The notes under the pieces were generated by a model that ran no database searches, had not been told where the DNA came from, and saw only the letters and a list, made by a program, of their open reading frames with translations. Positions 50,001 to 61,394 of a DNA stretch of 64,000 nucleotides are shown here, piece by piece. How positions within the stretch are numbered: the stretch's first letter is position 1; each line of letters starts with the position of its first letter. Both the position numbers and the translations under genes were made by a program. Source of the DNA: Patagioenas fasciata (taxonomy: Eukaryota > Chordata > Aves > Columbiformes > Columbidae); the NCBI RefSeq assembly GCF_037038585.1, contig NC_092520.1:55394501-55458500 (forward strand), written 5' to 3'.

Positions 50001-53000
50001 GCATCATATGTCATCAGTCAGCCTCAGTTCCAAATCTAATTCTACCTTTATCCTCAGGAGAACGGTTCCTGCCAGCTTCAGGCTTGAACCTAGTGAAGCT
50101 GCAGTTTCCAACACCAGTCTGAATGCAGGCTGGTCATATTCATATCTCACCGGCCTGTATGTTAATACTTAGTCACCATTAAGGCCAGCAACCTTCAGAT
50201 GACCTCCACAATGATGTGTCTGTCATTCCACATCTTCCAGAATATTTTTTTTGCCAGCTACAATGTGTGGAGAAAGAGATGAGATGTATCAAAAGTACAG
50301 ATTGTCTTAACTTCTTCAGTGGATAATTATACTACTGAAAAATTATTTGCCTTGCATACTTCGACAAGTCATAAAATATGAGTTTTAAATATTTGAAGAC
50401 AATTTCTATGCAGGTGGAACAGGAAAAAATATCAAACAATAATGAAGAATTCAGGCTGTGAATATTTCAAGCATATCATACATTATTTCTCTATTCTTAT
50501 CTATTAGTTTAAAAAACCCCAACATTCTGACAATACCATTGGAATGGAAGTCTTCTGGTCAATATTTAAAGGAGAAATCCTGTCCATTTACTCCAAAATA
50601 TGAAATGGTAAAGTACTTTTAGCCTGAACAGAAGTGTTAGAATTATCTATAGCGGAATATCACCTACAGTAAGCACTTCGGACTTGTATTATGAAAACCA
50701 AGGATGAAAGCCATGACTACACTCATTATCTACACCTTTAATTTATACTCAAATTTCACATCCAAACAGCTGCTAGACTTAATCTGTGCTATCTGTAATT
50801 TTGACTCTCATCTTTGAATCAATGCACTTCATATATTTTTCTCCTAACTAATCAATGGGAAGCCATAGACTGCAGATAAGCAGCATAAATATTAATTTTA
50901 AACCACTATTCTTAAATACGGTAGATTTTTGACACCTACCTAAGGCCTCCTTAGTTAAGAGCCTAGTCATCTCAGACTCCTACATTCAACAAAGAGACAC
51001 AGACAACTTCAAAGAGCAGATCTTAGTTCTGCTGAACCAAACTCTGCAGATGCTCCTTTTCTCTGATAACTGGCTAGGAAAACTACTTGGACTAAATTTT
51101 CCTCAGATGCTTCAGTTATGTCCCTAATGATAGCTGGGCCTTGGTCCACACCATGTTTGAAGATCGAGTCATAGGTTTTAATGGACTATTGAATTTAATT
51201 TCTTTGCTTTTTAACTACTGTCTTCAATTCTGTCTACTATTACTGACCTAACAAAGATTAAATAGTGAACAAGTATTAAGATTTCAAGACTAATATAGGA
51301 GCAAAAGTATGATTTTAAAATATGACTAAGAAAAACCCAAACATAATTAAAGCATTGCCTTTTCGTGAGACTTAAGTATTATCTTGGAAGATAAGATAAA
51401 ACCCTAAAGCTAGCTCAGAAAGTGAGATAAGAATAGTCAGCTAGGATGGCACTCAAGGCAGACTGTTAGCTCTCCCAAGAAATCAGGAACATGAACACGA
51501 AAACACCAGGCTAACACAATCTACAACTTCACACCTAAGATACCACATTTATAATTCAGGTATCTTTTCATAGCACAGATTTAGGAACTAATCTCAGGAT
51601 GCAAAAACTTCCAGGCAACTTTGAAAAGTGTACTTAAGTTCACACAAGAGAGCCTTTTCTAGAATTAATTTAATTTCAAACAGAAAAAAAAAATAAAAAG
51701 AAAAAAAAAGTATTCCACATACAGGCAATTGCTTGGTAGGAAAACTATAACTCTTGTGATTTCAGAAATGCTCTGTGCTAGATAAATTTGTGTGCTTAGG
51801 TTGACAGCAAGCCCTTTCATTTTCACAAAGGCATGAGATGCAGCCATGATGTCCTAATTCAGTACATAAATGAATCCTTGAGAGGTCATGAAAAGTTTGG
51901 GAAAGACCCTATAATTTCTGATAACCTTTATATCCAGAAATTAGGTGGGATAAGTTTAAAAAAAAATCCAGAAGGGAAGAAAGAGGGCAGACAACAGACC
52001 TGCAGAGATAAATAAAATTATAATCAACAAAGGCATCTGAAGGAAACACCTTCTTTGAGGTTTCATAACAAACTGATAGTGAATCTCTTATATATCAATA
52101 GCAGGAACAGCCTCTTCTATCTTGAGAAGGTTCGTAACGTGTCATGAACTCCGTATTTGGGGCAGCAAGACATCAGGAAACGTGAATGAGCTGATATAAA
52201 TTGTCAGAGCACACAAAATACTAATGTTCACAGAACTGTCCTCCTCCTCATTCCAAATGACAGTAAATGCACTAAGAAAGCAATGCTTGACAAGCTTGGT
52301 GTGTGAGCACTTAGCAGCAATATTCTTCATAAAACTCGTTTCTTAAATTCAAGGCAATAGCTAAGCTACTTGCTGTGAGATCTCTTAGCTAGAACCAGCA
52401 CTACTGTGTTGGTGCAATGAAGCTGGTTTGAATGAAAAAGAATTGGATTTTTTTAAATACTATTATTAATAATCTATATTAATATGTTATTACACACAAC
52501 ATTTCATCTATACAGTTTCACTTTTAGCAATGAACAGCTACCTTGCATAGGTTTGTAAGAAAACTCTGTATTTTTAAAATAATTTTACTACATGATAAAA
52601 AATTTTCCTTAGTTTAATAATCCTTGACACAACAAATGTTTTGAAATCAATACTTCATCAGTTTTTCATTTGTCATCAAGTTATCTAAAGCTTCTGTTGT
52701 ACACTGCTCTTTGTCTCCATCTCCCTTTTTAGAACTTTTTGAATTTGTTGAAAAAGAAAACTTCTGTATATTTCTCTTAGACAAATTCCATCTCCTCTCC
52801 CCTTGACAGATTTTAAAAATAAGAGAAATAATAGCTTAAAATATCAATATTTAATTATAGTTCAATAGCTCAAATAATTAATAAACTGGTTTTAACATTT
52901 GAGCATTTTACTTGCTCAAAGCACATTTTTCCTATTACTCCCCCAATTCAAATGAACGTAAAGAATTGATCACAGAATACTGGTATGGTAACAATACTCT

Positions 53001-56000
53001 CCATTACTTTGCATACTGAGAAGAAAGTGAAAACTATTTTCATAAAGCACCAAACAATATAAGTGGAGGTTCATTTCTTCCCCCAATTACTAAACGATAT
53101 CACAATGTCCTAAGTTAAGCTAACTAAATAATAATCTAAATATAACTACAGACATACCCTGTAAGAACTCTAGATGGGGTGACTGTCTGTTTTGATTGTC
53201 TTCTGTATTTTTCCTCCTTGATATTTAAAATTACAAGAAAAATACAGCATTTCAAGGCTATAACATCTCCACATTTTTCTCTACACAAATTCCAGTTCAT
53301 GCACATACCTATCAAGTATATACATATACCAGAAAATAAGCATATTTTCTAGAAGAAAACATAAATTTCCTCAATCAGTTTAATTTATCTTAAAGTGCTC
53401 CAATACTATACACATGCTAGGAAATATTCTCAAACTATTTCATTTTGTTTTCATTTAGTCTTTTCGATAGTGCATTTTTACAAGTACTTCATAGGAATCC
53501 TCAATGTCGACATACAGCAAAGCAATTTGAATCACATTATTTCAATATAGCTACTCTTACAGCTTTGATTTGACAAGCAACACATTTGAGAAGATAGAGT
53601 GTTAGATTTGAAAGTGCTGAATCTGGACCTATCAAAAAAACTTACCATGTGCCAATGGTAGACTTGGTTTAGATTCCTCAAGATGCTCTACAGTTGTATT
53701 CACTAAAACAGCATAAAAGTAAAAAATAATTAAATGTGTTACAGTAAACAGATATAGACAGATTCATAAATGTTGCAATATTTAATCATATTTATAAAGT
53801 ATGCAATTTTTGGTGCGTTACAAATAGTTTACAAAGTAAAAATTGGTCCTTCACAACATAAACGTATGTCTCTATATATGCTTAACATTTTCAATACTTT
53901 AAGAACCAGGAAAAGAAACTACTAAATTGTCACCGAACTGGAAAGTGAACCTGCACTAGCCAGATCATCTCTTTGGTCACATTTGCATGTTGTCTGTGTG
54001 GCCCAGGGAAGAAACCCTGGCCCAGCATCAAGTCCGGCCTGATCAACACTTGTATTGCCCAAAGAGGATCTTCTGCATCCACGCTTCATATCAATTAGTG
54101 CAAACCCCGTTTATAACATGTAGAGAGTGTAGCCTTGGAGTGAATTATCACTTCAACCCTACATTCCTCAGATCAGCTTGAGGCCTAGGAGTAAATTCAC
54201 TTGTGCACCACAGGCTGTGCCTCTGTGCAGCTGAATACGATCGGCTCCAGTTGAGAAGCCAGCCAGCCACACTACTGCTGTGCTCTCCTCAAACTCACCT
54301 ACTCCCTGCTCATAGACTCAGTTCAAGACAACGTCCTGCTAATAAATCAAGATGGTTTCCACGCTGGGATTAGAATTAATCCAGCTGTCATCATCCATTG
54401 CAATAAACTTACTTCAAGCCACTGCAGCTGCAGCATCAGCTACATGGGTGTTTGTGGTGCAGGACTGCATCCCAAAACACTATTATCAGGCTTAGCTACT
54501 TGTAATGGACTTCAGTTGTTAAAGCACTGCACAGACAAAAATATCAGAGTTCTTATAATTCTCGGAACATCTGTAACTTAGCTGATAAATTAATTGATTT
54601 TGTTTGCTCTTTCAGTATTTTCCCTTTTTCGAGTTCTGCAGCCTAAGGACAGTCAAGCATGAAGAAACAATTAAAATTACACTTCATAAAGCAAAGCCAA
54701 AAGTTGTTTACATGATACAAAACAGAGTTGCTATATTTCACATCTCTTCACCACTCAGGCAATTAACTTGGAACATTAGAAGTCCTTACAGCTGCAAAAC
54801 ATGAACTTCGGAAATCATGGCATGGAAATAAAGAGGCATCCTGTGAAACGCAAATAAATTGCCAGTACTGATTTGATTTCAACATTTAGTTAGTAAAGTT
54901 GATACCTGTATTTTCTAATTAATTGTAACATTTGTTTCAGACAAGCTGCTGAAATCAGAAACAAAATCTGCTTTTTCTTACAGTTTGTACTTACCATCAT
55001 ATGGTTTAATGTTTGCAACTGATCTTGTGGACAATTCTTTTATCTAAAAGAGAAAAGACAGATATGTTAACAGCTACAAATGTAAATGACCAATACCTAG
55101 AAATGCACACTTAGTACAAACTACCTAGTTTGACTACTATTCCATAACAAATTATTGTTTATGATCTGGGGAAAAAAATATCACGTTTGTGGAACTCTAT
55201 TCTTCTGCCTAATGCATATTTCATTCATGCTTAATGAATGTTGAAGATATATTTCTGTTTGTTGTCCTGTGTGAACTCAGGTTTTGTACACCCCGTTTTT
55301 ACAAGCTATAAAATGAAATGAAAGTGGGCTTGTGGGCCACCTCAGCACTGGTAGTTGCAATATGTTCTGCTTCAGCAATTCATGTTCAGCTTTGCAAGTC
55401 CAGCTCCGCTTCAGGCAAGCACTTGATAACAGATTGATTTTAAATATACAAAGAGCTCTTCTGTTTGCTCCACAGTTTTCTCTGACAACCAAGACATGCA
55501 CTGAAGAAAACTGAGAACACAGAGGAAACAAATTGGTTGCAATTCAGTCTAAAGAAGACAGGAAACTTGTGAATCCTCTGTCATTAAAACAATGTTATGC
55601 ACTCCCATTCCCAAAAGAGAACCTAAACCCAAGCCATGTAGACAACAGTCAAGGTCAGCTGAAACCGGCACAAAATACCGGACCCTAGTCGTCTTTTATT
55701 CATCTGTCTGGTTATAACAAGTAGTGCCTCAATTCATTGTCCATTCACTTTGGACTCTACAGAAGTGTTAGCTATTTCTCAAGCCCTTCCAGTTTCCAGG
55801 TATTGAGAATGTAGATCTTCGCAATTCTATTTCACAAACACCAAACTCAGATCCCTCTGAACCTATTTTACATCTATGGATATACTGTTTTAAAAGGTCA
55901 TTTTACAGCAAGTAGTCTGTCTAGGATTAAATCCTCTATTGCTCCAGCTAATGAATCTATTAAGGTGGAGATGTAAAAGCTATTATTTGTCTTTCCAAAT

Positions 56001-59000
56001 ATTTAAGCACTTATGTATAGGTTTAACACTAATTTCAATAAAAACATGTAAAATCAGATGTTGATTTGTAAAGAAAGCACCATCTAACAGAGGAATAGGT
56101 TGTAAGGATCACAAAATCATGCTATTCTCTAAATTCCAGGCCAGCCAGATCTTCGCCCACTGATCACCTCGAAAAATCTATTGTTATGTTTGAACAAAAG
56201 TGCATTTTTAAGAAAAAAACCAATCTGTTTCCAAGCAAATAATGTCATAGAATCACAGACTATCTCAAGCTGGAAAGGACCCATAAGGATCATCTAGCCC
56301 AACTCCCTGCTTGTCACAGAGCTACCTAAAACTAAACTGTGTATGACTAAGAGCCTCGTCCAGACACTTCTTGAGCTCTGACAGACTTTGTGCTGCGACC
56401 ATTTCCCTGGGGAGCCTGTTCCAGTGAATTAACATCCCCTCAGTGAAGAACCTTTTCCTAATGTCCAATCTGAACTTCCCCCAACGCAGCTTCATTCCAT
56501 TTCCTTGTGTCCTATCGCTGGTCACCAGAGAGAGGAGATCAGCAGCTTCCCCATCACTGCCAGCCTTGAGGAAGGTGTAGACTGTGGTGAAGTTGCTCCT
56601 CATCCTTCTCTTCTCCACACTGAACAAACCAAGTGACCTCAACCACTCCGCATAAGCCTTGTCCTTGAGGCCTTTCACCACCTTGGTTACCCTCCTCTGG
56701 ACACACTCAAATAGTTTGATGTTCTTCTTGTATTGAGGTGCCCAGAACTGCCCCCAGCACTCCAGGCGGAGCTGCACCAGTGCAGAGCAGAGTGGGACAA
56801 TCAACACCCTTGACCAGCCAGTGATTCTGTGCTTGATGCGCCCCAGGACACAGGTGGCCGTTCTGGCTGCCACGGCACACTGCTGCTTGTGTTCAACTTG
56901 CCACCGAGCCGAACCCCAGATCCCTTTCCATGGTACTGTTCTCTAGCCTCTTGTCCCCCAGTTTGTACGTATAACCAGGATTGCCTCATCCCAGGTGGAG
57001 AATCTGGCACTTACTCTTCTTAAGTTTCATACAGTAATAATTTAATTATATATTCTCACAGAGATAAATATGATACTACACTTTTAGTGTGAGAAGTCAT
57101 GCCTTTTCAGATTTCAAATGCTACATTTCATCATGATTATTTTGTGACAGATTAAATCTTTTTCACTATCAGAAATTTTTCATCTCTAGAGGCCTTTTGC
57201 GACCTAGTAATCTTTTAACTTTGCGTTGAAATTACTAAAAACATTTAGTTTATTAATACTTTCCTTCTAAATTGCGGTTTAATTCCTGGTTTACATTCCC
57301 ATGTCTCTTTTCCAGATCTATTCTCACTTATCAACATAATTTCCAAAGGGGAATGTTAATTACACAACAAGAGACATATCAAAGACCAAATGCTAGTGTA
57401 ACATTTCTCTGTGTCCTGTGGTCTCTGAAACATAGAGTGCTTCACAAAACAGACCTGCTTCTTCTGAGTAATAATCAGATCATTCTGCTCTTGAAGCCTC
57501 TGCCCCAATTCTTCTATTCTCCTCTTGTAAAAGGTGTTATTTTTATTCAGGTCTTCCCTCACTGATGATTTAAGCTTCTCAATCTGTGACAGTAGCTAGA
57601 AAGCAATCAGAAGAAAAGTAATTTCATATTCATATTATATAAAATATTTTAATGCTATGGTTTAAACAAGGGTCATGTTTAAATATTTTTAACACTTTTT
57701 TTCAGTAAAAACGTTATGTCTCCTGTGATTTTATTGTGGCTCGTATTACAAAACAGTTGTCTGGATCACTTTTTATTTACACAAAGAAGACTACCTAAAT
57801 CTCAATACGAAGAAAGGGACATACAAATACATTGCTGAGACTGCGTAAAAATAAGATTTCAGGAAAAGCACACAACACTATAAAAAATGTTTTGGTTATA
57901 AATAGCATCAAATAATGGTATTTCAAAGTGATGAGATGTGAATTTGCATGATAAATCTAATATATTCGCTCTGAATATAGAAGAAAGGGAACAATATTTT
58001 AGGTGCACCATTCCAAAAGTAATACTTACATTACTCCTCCCTTATTCTATTCTTGCATTGTGTATGGGTGTATCATTAACTACATCCTTTTTGGGGAATG
58101 TTCCATGGTTCCTCCCCACTGCTTTCTTGCCAGAGGAGGAGAAGCATTGGTCAGACCACTATGATCTGCTCAGTTCTTACATGGTCACGCAGATGAAAGG
58201 AAAATTAAAAGAAAAGAAGCAAGAGAAACAAAGCAGGAAAGAGATTAAAAAAGAAATGCAGACATAAAAAAAATCTGAGGAATAAAGCTTTGTATAGTAA
58301 AAATATATAAGCTGATGCAAAACAAAATGCCATGGTGTTTTTTCCTGGAAAAGCTGAAGAGATTCTGTGTTAGAAAGCTACAACAGAAAAAGCAGCAGAG
58401 AAGTGATAGAAAAGAGGAAAAAAAAAAGACTGAGGCATATGCCATAGGTCCATGGTAGCAGAAGGTATGGGGTAGATGAAAGCTACATGTTGGCAAGTTA
58501 TATCTTAACTATCCAATATCTTCACATAACACAGCAAATACTGTATAACATACACAGTGCTCACAGAATTAGCTGTGAGCTCTTCAAAACAGAGATACAG
58601 CTTCAGGCATCTGCTGGATTCTTAAAGAATAAATTCTGTTTCAACTATGGATTTAACTGAAATGTCAAGACTCTAGCATAACAGAAGTACAGAGATAATA
58701 AATATGTCAAAGAGGACACACTCTCAAAAACTCTTGAGATCTAGGCTTTTTAATCAAAGAGATTTATTATAGCATATAAAAAACTACCAAAACGGTAAGA
58801 AAATGAGAAAAAAGTCTCCTTTTAGTTTAGGTGGTTTGCTGTGTCACTTACCAGTGACTTTTCTGTCGCATGGTCATGACGAAGGGCTTGTATTCTAGAT
58901 GTCCACTTACTTTCCTGCACAGAATAAATCAATATTCATTCCTGTTGATAGCACATTAACATTTAGTTTGATATACGCAGCTTTATTTTTCTAAGTAATG

Positions 59001-61156
59001 CATAAATACTGAAAACATTACTGATGCTATGAAATGTGAGTAACCCCATATTTAAAGCCTAGAACAGTCACCAGCATGTTTTATACATCTGAGTGTGGTA
59101 TTCTCACCAATCACTCTGTATTTGTGCTTTGATTTGTATATATAGTGATTGTGAGTGAGAAATACACTAGTATTTAGATACATCTCTGCATATTAACAAT
59201 AAGAGTAGTAAGAGCAGGGTATTTTCCCCCCAAAAGCACTCATTTCAAGTACTCGTTAACAATGTATTTTGCATAATGATAAAAAACAGTATTAATATAT
59301 CAGTTTTAGACTGAACTGAATTTTCTTTGATGAAATAAAAAACCATAAAACAAAGCTCACTAAGTTTTCCACATCTTTGAGTAGAGACGATCAAACTTCT
59401 GGATACCTGCATTTCACAAACACCTTCACATTCCAAGAACCATGAAATAAATAATCAGTGTCTCAAAGTGTCAAAAAAAAAAAAAAAAAGAGTAAAAAGG
59501 TTTGTAGGTATTTCCAAAGGCCTCAAAACTCATGACAGGCAGGTGAGTCTCAGAGCAATGCAATGATCTTGGTCTTGGTGGCCTAGTTCAGCCTTTCCTA
59601 TAGGTGGAACTTGGATTGTCGGAGGGCTTTGCACCAGCACCACCATCTGTTCCGGCCAAATGACATAGTCCTGATACAGAAGTTGCACCTGAGAAGCTCA
59701 AGTGCTTCATATGACTCAAAAGCCACGGGTTGACAAATCCTGTCAGGAAATTTCTTAACTTTTTTTTTCATCTCGGAAAATTGGAAAATTCCAATTTTTC
59801 CATAAGTGGTCTCACAGATCAGCAGACATAAATGGTTTATTAGAGCCTTCTGGAACTGAACTGAAACCATACTTGTTAAAGCTTAATATATTTAATAATA
59901 AAGAATATTAGAATATCGATAAATCAATAACAATTTCTTTATAAAGGATTAATTGATTTCCATTATAGAGATTGTACTAAATAGTAGTAAAACTTTTTAA
60001 AAAGTTATTTTAGACATCAAGAGGGATGAGAATTTTAGTTTATGCATTTAAAATCCTACTCAGAGGTGTACAAAAATGAAAAGCACACAAGTAGTCCGTC
60101 AAAAGCAATACATTAAATTACAGTGTTACCTGTTTTTCAAGAAGCTTAACCACATTGTGATAATCCTGAGGACTTTGAGGTTTCTCTTCTGTAAATTCTT
60201 GGCTGTCTTTCAGGGTCCCTAAATTTGACTTTTGTTGCATATTGGACTTTTGTAATTCTAACAGTTGCTAAAAGACAGGGGGGAAAATGAAGACCTGAAT
60301 ATGTATACAGATTTTGTTTTATAGAACTGTCATTTTGTACAAAAGGTACTTTAAACATACCCACATGGAGGTTGCACCAGACACTTCTTCCATTTCTCGT
60401 GAGCTCAGCATTTATCAAATCTCATGTAATAATTAATATATACATATAAATATACCTTGCAAATACGCAAAGGAACTAGCAACTACAAAACATAAGCTGC
60501 TCTTGCAATGCCGCGTGTAGTTGTTTTCTGACCCACCTATACTTTCACAATTCTTTTTCTAGTCAAAACTCAGGAAAGCATTTCCAGAGCATGTAATGAA
60601 AACACCTGCAGTCCTACTGTGAGAACTATAATGCAGAGGTTAGTCTCCTCCACACCAGTTGTAAGAATATTAATATAAGGATACTTAACAGACAGCAGTA
60701 ATAACAATACCTAGTAATCTATAAAGACACTCAACAGTTGAGTAAGAAAAAACTGACATACTTGATGAAGGCATAATTCATTCATCCAAAACAATGCTAT
60801 TAAAAAAATAACTGAAATTATGTTAATAAAGCACCAGTATCCAAATATACAATTACAGCTATCATTTAACCATTATTTTTAAAGATTTGTAATGACTGTA
60901 AGATGACTACATCACATTTCAAACACATGAGCTTCACTACCATCTTCTGTAAGGGATTCATGCCTTAAAACGTTAAAAAATTTAAATCGCTTACATTTTC
61001 TAATGTCGAATTTCTTGAAGATAACTCCTTAAGCTCTTTCATAAACATTTGTTTCACCTTTTCTATTTCATCAGCCAATTTCTCTTTTTCCTCCTCTTTC
61101 CATTTATGAAATGACTGTAGAATTTCTTCTTCTTTTGATTTTTGCTGTTCACATTC
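35007..61156 (-). CDS. DZIP1: DZIP1 C-terminal part (14 coding exons, 5' end beyond the window)
   Basis: In transcription order the exons end at 61156, 60267, 58914, 57595, 55043, 53702, 46259, 43361, 42888, 42361, 41121, 40542, 36036 and 35089, each with GT/AG borders. Their phases join without a break into 574 residues plus stop. DZIP1 (DAZ-interacting zinc finger protein 1, zebrafish iguana) is a basal-body protein needed for ciliogenesis and Hedgehog signal transduction, and binds DAZ-family proteins. Seen here: a long charged coiled coil (residues 1-170 of the partial product, for example [20 protein letters not shown]), a linker, then a conserved helical block with [20 protein letters not shown] and [20 protein letters not shown] Ser/Thr-rich basic region follows, then two acidic segments ([11 protein letters not shown] and [11 protein letters not shown]) and the end TDWSDSSDI. 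The N-terminal Dzip domain and C2H2 finger are not in the window. The identification rests on my memory of the family and on the position next to CLDN10. The paralogue DZIP1L is less likely because of that synteny. Confidence 0.93.
35871..36036 (-). CDS. DZIP1: DZIP1 exon, acidic DDWDISS segment
   Basis: Encodes [20 protein letters not shown], then [12 protein letters not shown] and [13 protein letters not shown]. The TTAG acceptor at 36,037-36,038 keeps the frame, whereas a CAG seven bases further in would break it. Donor GAAG|GTAACG. Confidence 0.92.
37920..39470 (-). mobile_element. Long CR1 LINE copy retaining part of the reverse transcriptase
   Basis: The 3' end is at about 37,920 (plus strand GGAATCATGGAATGGTTTGG) and the element extends leftward in its own sense to about 39,470. 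A minus-strand frame contains [20 protein letters not shown], the PQGSVLGP block of CR1 reverse transcriptase, followed by a corrupted active-site region. Further on, [20 protein letters not shown] marks the ORF2 C-terminal region. Stops and frameshifts make it inactive. It is the longest CR1 copy in the window. Confidence 0.95.
40334..40355. repeat. A22 homopolymer tract
   Basis: Uninterrupted run of 22 A residues on the plus strand, close to a DZIP1 exon donor in the intron between 36,037 and 40,411. Confidence 0.95.
40412..40542 (-). CDS. DZIP1: DZIP1 exon
   Basis: Encodes [18 protein letters not shown], then [16 protein letters not shown] and KKEEVQELK. Donor GAAG|GTATCA, acceptor ACTTTAG|GAGCAG. 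131 bases. Confidence 0.93.
40919..41121 (-). CDS. DZIP1: DZIP1 exon, acidic [10 protein letters not shown] segment, weak donor
   Basis: Encodes [20 protein letters not shown], then [15 protein letters not shown] and [13 protein letters not shown]. The acceptor TTGTATAG is fine, but the donor AAAAG|GTTTTTTC is far from consensus. It is nevertheless the only nearby GT that joins in frame to the next exon. Confidence 0.9.
41122..42231 (-). other. DZIP1: DZIP1 intron
   Basis: About 1.1 kb of AT-rich sequence with TAATAATATTA-type low complexity at about 41,505-41,550. Overlapping open frames at 41,775-42,117 are featureless. Confidence 0.8.
42232..42361 (-). CDS. DZIP1: DZIP1 exon, Ser/Thr-rich basic region
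   Basis: Encodes [20 protein letters not shown], then [17 protein letters not shown]. Acceptor TTGTTGTAG|ATAAAC and donor CCAAA|GTAAGA. 130 bases. Confidence 0.92.
42693..42888 (-). CDS. DZIP1: DZIP1 exon, conserved [14 protein letters not shown] block
   Basis: Encodes [20 protein letters not shown], then [20 protein letters not shown] and [15 protein letters not shown]. This is one of the most recognisable parts of the DZIP1 C-terminal half. Acceptor TCTTTAG|GGTGTT and donor CAAG|GTTAAA. Confidence 0.94.
43216..43361 (-). CDS. DZIP1: DZIP1 exon, conserved helical block
   Basis: Encodes [20 protein letters not shown], then [20 protein letters not shown] and LETLGIKA. Acceptor ATATTTCAG|AAGCTG and donor AAAGCA|GTAAGA. 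It is separated from the next exon by only 327 bases. Confidence 0.95.
43362..46199 (-). other. DZIP1: DZIP1 intron
   Basis: About 2.8 kb. No repeat family was recognised. A 114-codon plus-strand frame at 45,391-45,735 is antisense to the gene and has no motif I recognise. Confidence 0.8.
46200..46259 (-). CDS. DZIP1: DZIP1 small exon
   Basis: Only 60 bases, encoding [19 protein letters not shown]. Acceptor CATTATTAG|AGCAGG and donor AAAAAG|GTAATG. Both phases match the neighbouring exons, which is the main support. Confidence 0.85.
48700..50170. repeat. Degenerate CCTAA/CCTAGT-rich stretch with telomere-like core
   Basis: Words such as AACCTAGTC, TCCTAGT, AACCTAGAC, CTCTAACCTAA and ATACCTAGTCC recur irregularly on the plus strand. 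A core CTAATCCTAACCCTAATCC at 49,536-49,554 is close to three vertebrate telomere hexamers. The unit length is not constant, so this may be a decayed minisatellite or simply a biased composition. A CR1 fragment sits in the middle. Confidence 0.4.
49670..49905 (-). mobile_element. CR1 3' fragment
   Basis: The plus strand begins ACAGAATCATAGAATCATTT, then GGAAGGGACCCTCAAGATCA, and continues to CCTCATATCCAATCTAAACC. This is the reverse complement of a CR1 3' region. It interrupts the CCTAA-rich stretch. Confidence 0.9.
53646..53702 (-). CDS. DZIP1: DZIP1 small exon
   Basis: 57 bases encoding [18 protein letters not shown]. Acceptor CTGTTTTAG|TGAATA and donor CACATG|GTAAGT, both strong, and phases match on both sides. 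Confidence 0.87.
53703..54994 (-). other. DZIP1: DZIP1 intron
   Basis: About 1.3 kb with no recognised repeat or gene. Confidence 0.8.
54995..55043 (-). CDS. DZIP1: DZIP1 small exon
   Basis: 49 bases encoding [16 protein letters not shown]. Acceptor TTCTCTTTTAG|ATAAAA and donor GATG|GTAAGT. It continues the coiled-coil end QKKQ of the preceding exon in frame. Confidence 0.88.
55044..57454 (-). other. DZIP1: DZIP1 intron with CR1 copy
   Basis: About 2.4 kb. A CR1 fragment occupies roughly its right third. No other feature was recognised in the remainder. Confidence 0.85.
56246..57030 (-). mobile_element. CR1 LINE copy with an open ORF2 C-terminal remnant
   Basis: The 3' end is at about 56,246 (plus strand CATAGAATCACAGACTATCT). 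A minus-strand frame at 56,322-56,873 stays open for 183 codons and contains [20 protein letters not shown] and [19 protein letters not shown], the CR1 ORF2 C-terminal region. The reverse transcriptase core is absent. It lies in sense orientation within DZIP1. Confidence 0.93.
57455..57595 (-). CDS. DZIP1: DZIP1 coiled-coil exon
   Basis: Encodes [20 protein letters not shown], then [20 protein letters not shown] and IITQKKQ. Heptad-like charged sequence. Borders CAG|GTCTGT and TCTAG|CTACTG, phase 0 at both ends. Confidence 0.95.
57596..58851 (-). other. DZIP1: DZIP1 intron
   Basis: About 1.3 kb. A lysine-rich plus-strand frame at 57,938-58,267 is antisense and reflects A-rich composition, not a recognised gene. 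Confidence 0.8.
58852..58914 (-). CDS. DZIP1: DZIP1 coiled-coil exon
   Basis: 63 bases encoding [20 protein letters not shown] plus L. Acceptor TTCTGTGCAG|GAAAGT and donor TCACTG|GTAAGT, phase 0 at both ends. Confidence 0.92.
58915..60129 (-). other. DZIP1: DZIP1 intron
   Basis: About 1.2 kb with an A17 tract at 59,473-59,489. Bases of about 59,520-59,760 look more complex than the rest and carry a 90-codon minus-strand frame, but I cannot assign them to a family. Confidence 0.7.
60130..60267 (-). CDS. DZIP1: DZIP1 coiled-coil exon
   Basis: Encodes [20 protein letters not shown], then [18 protein letters not shown] and VVKLLEKQ. Acceptor GTCTTTTAG|CAACTG and donor AAACAG|GTAACA. The QLLELQKSN start is characteristic of DZIP1. 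Confidence 0.95.
60268..60994 (-). other. DZIP1: DZIP1 intron
   Basis: 727 bases of AT-rich sequence, nothing recognised. Confidence 0.85.
60995..61156 (-). CDS. DZIP1: DZIP1 coiled-coil exon, most upstream one recognised
   Basis: Encodes [20 protein letters not shown], then [20 protein letters not shown] and [14 protein letters not shown]. Acceptor ATAATTTCAG|GAATGT and donor GAAAAT|GTAAGC. It starts in phase 0, so earlier exons must exist upstream. Confidence 0.93.
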
Positions 61157-61394
61157 CTGAAATTATTTTTAAAACATTATTTGCTATTTTTCCCCACATG
61201 CAATACCAATTCATGAACCTAAACTCTGTGTGGGAAGCACTCACTTTCAATGGGCAACATTGTGACATCAAAAAACATGAAAAAACACCAGTTTCTCAAG
61301 AATTCTGGGGTAGCAAACTATATTTGCTAGCAAAGCAAGTAGGTTTCAAGAAGTTCTTGTAGTTCATTATTTCTCATTGAATAAGATGTGAATT

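Larger units (their letters stand above)
46260..53645 (-). other. DZIP1: DZIP1 large intron
   Basis: About 7.4 kb, the largest DZIP1 intron here. It contains a degenerate CCTAA/CCTAGT-rich stretch (about 48.7-50.2 kb) interrupted by a CR1 fragment. The flanking exons are in compatible phase, so no exon is required in it, but a small phase-1 exon could have escaped notice. Confidence 0.75.
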
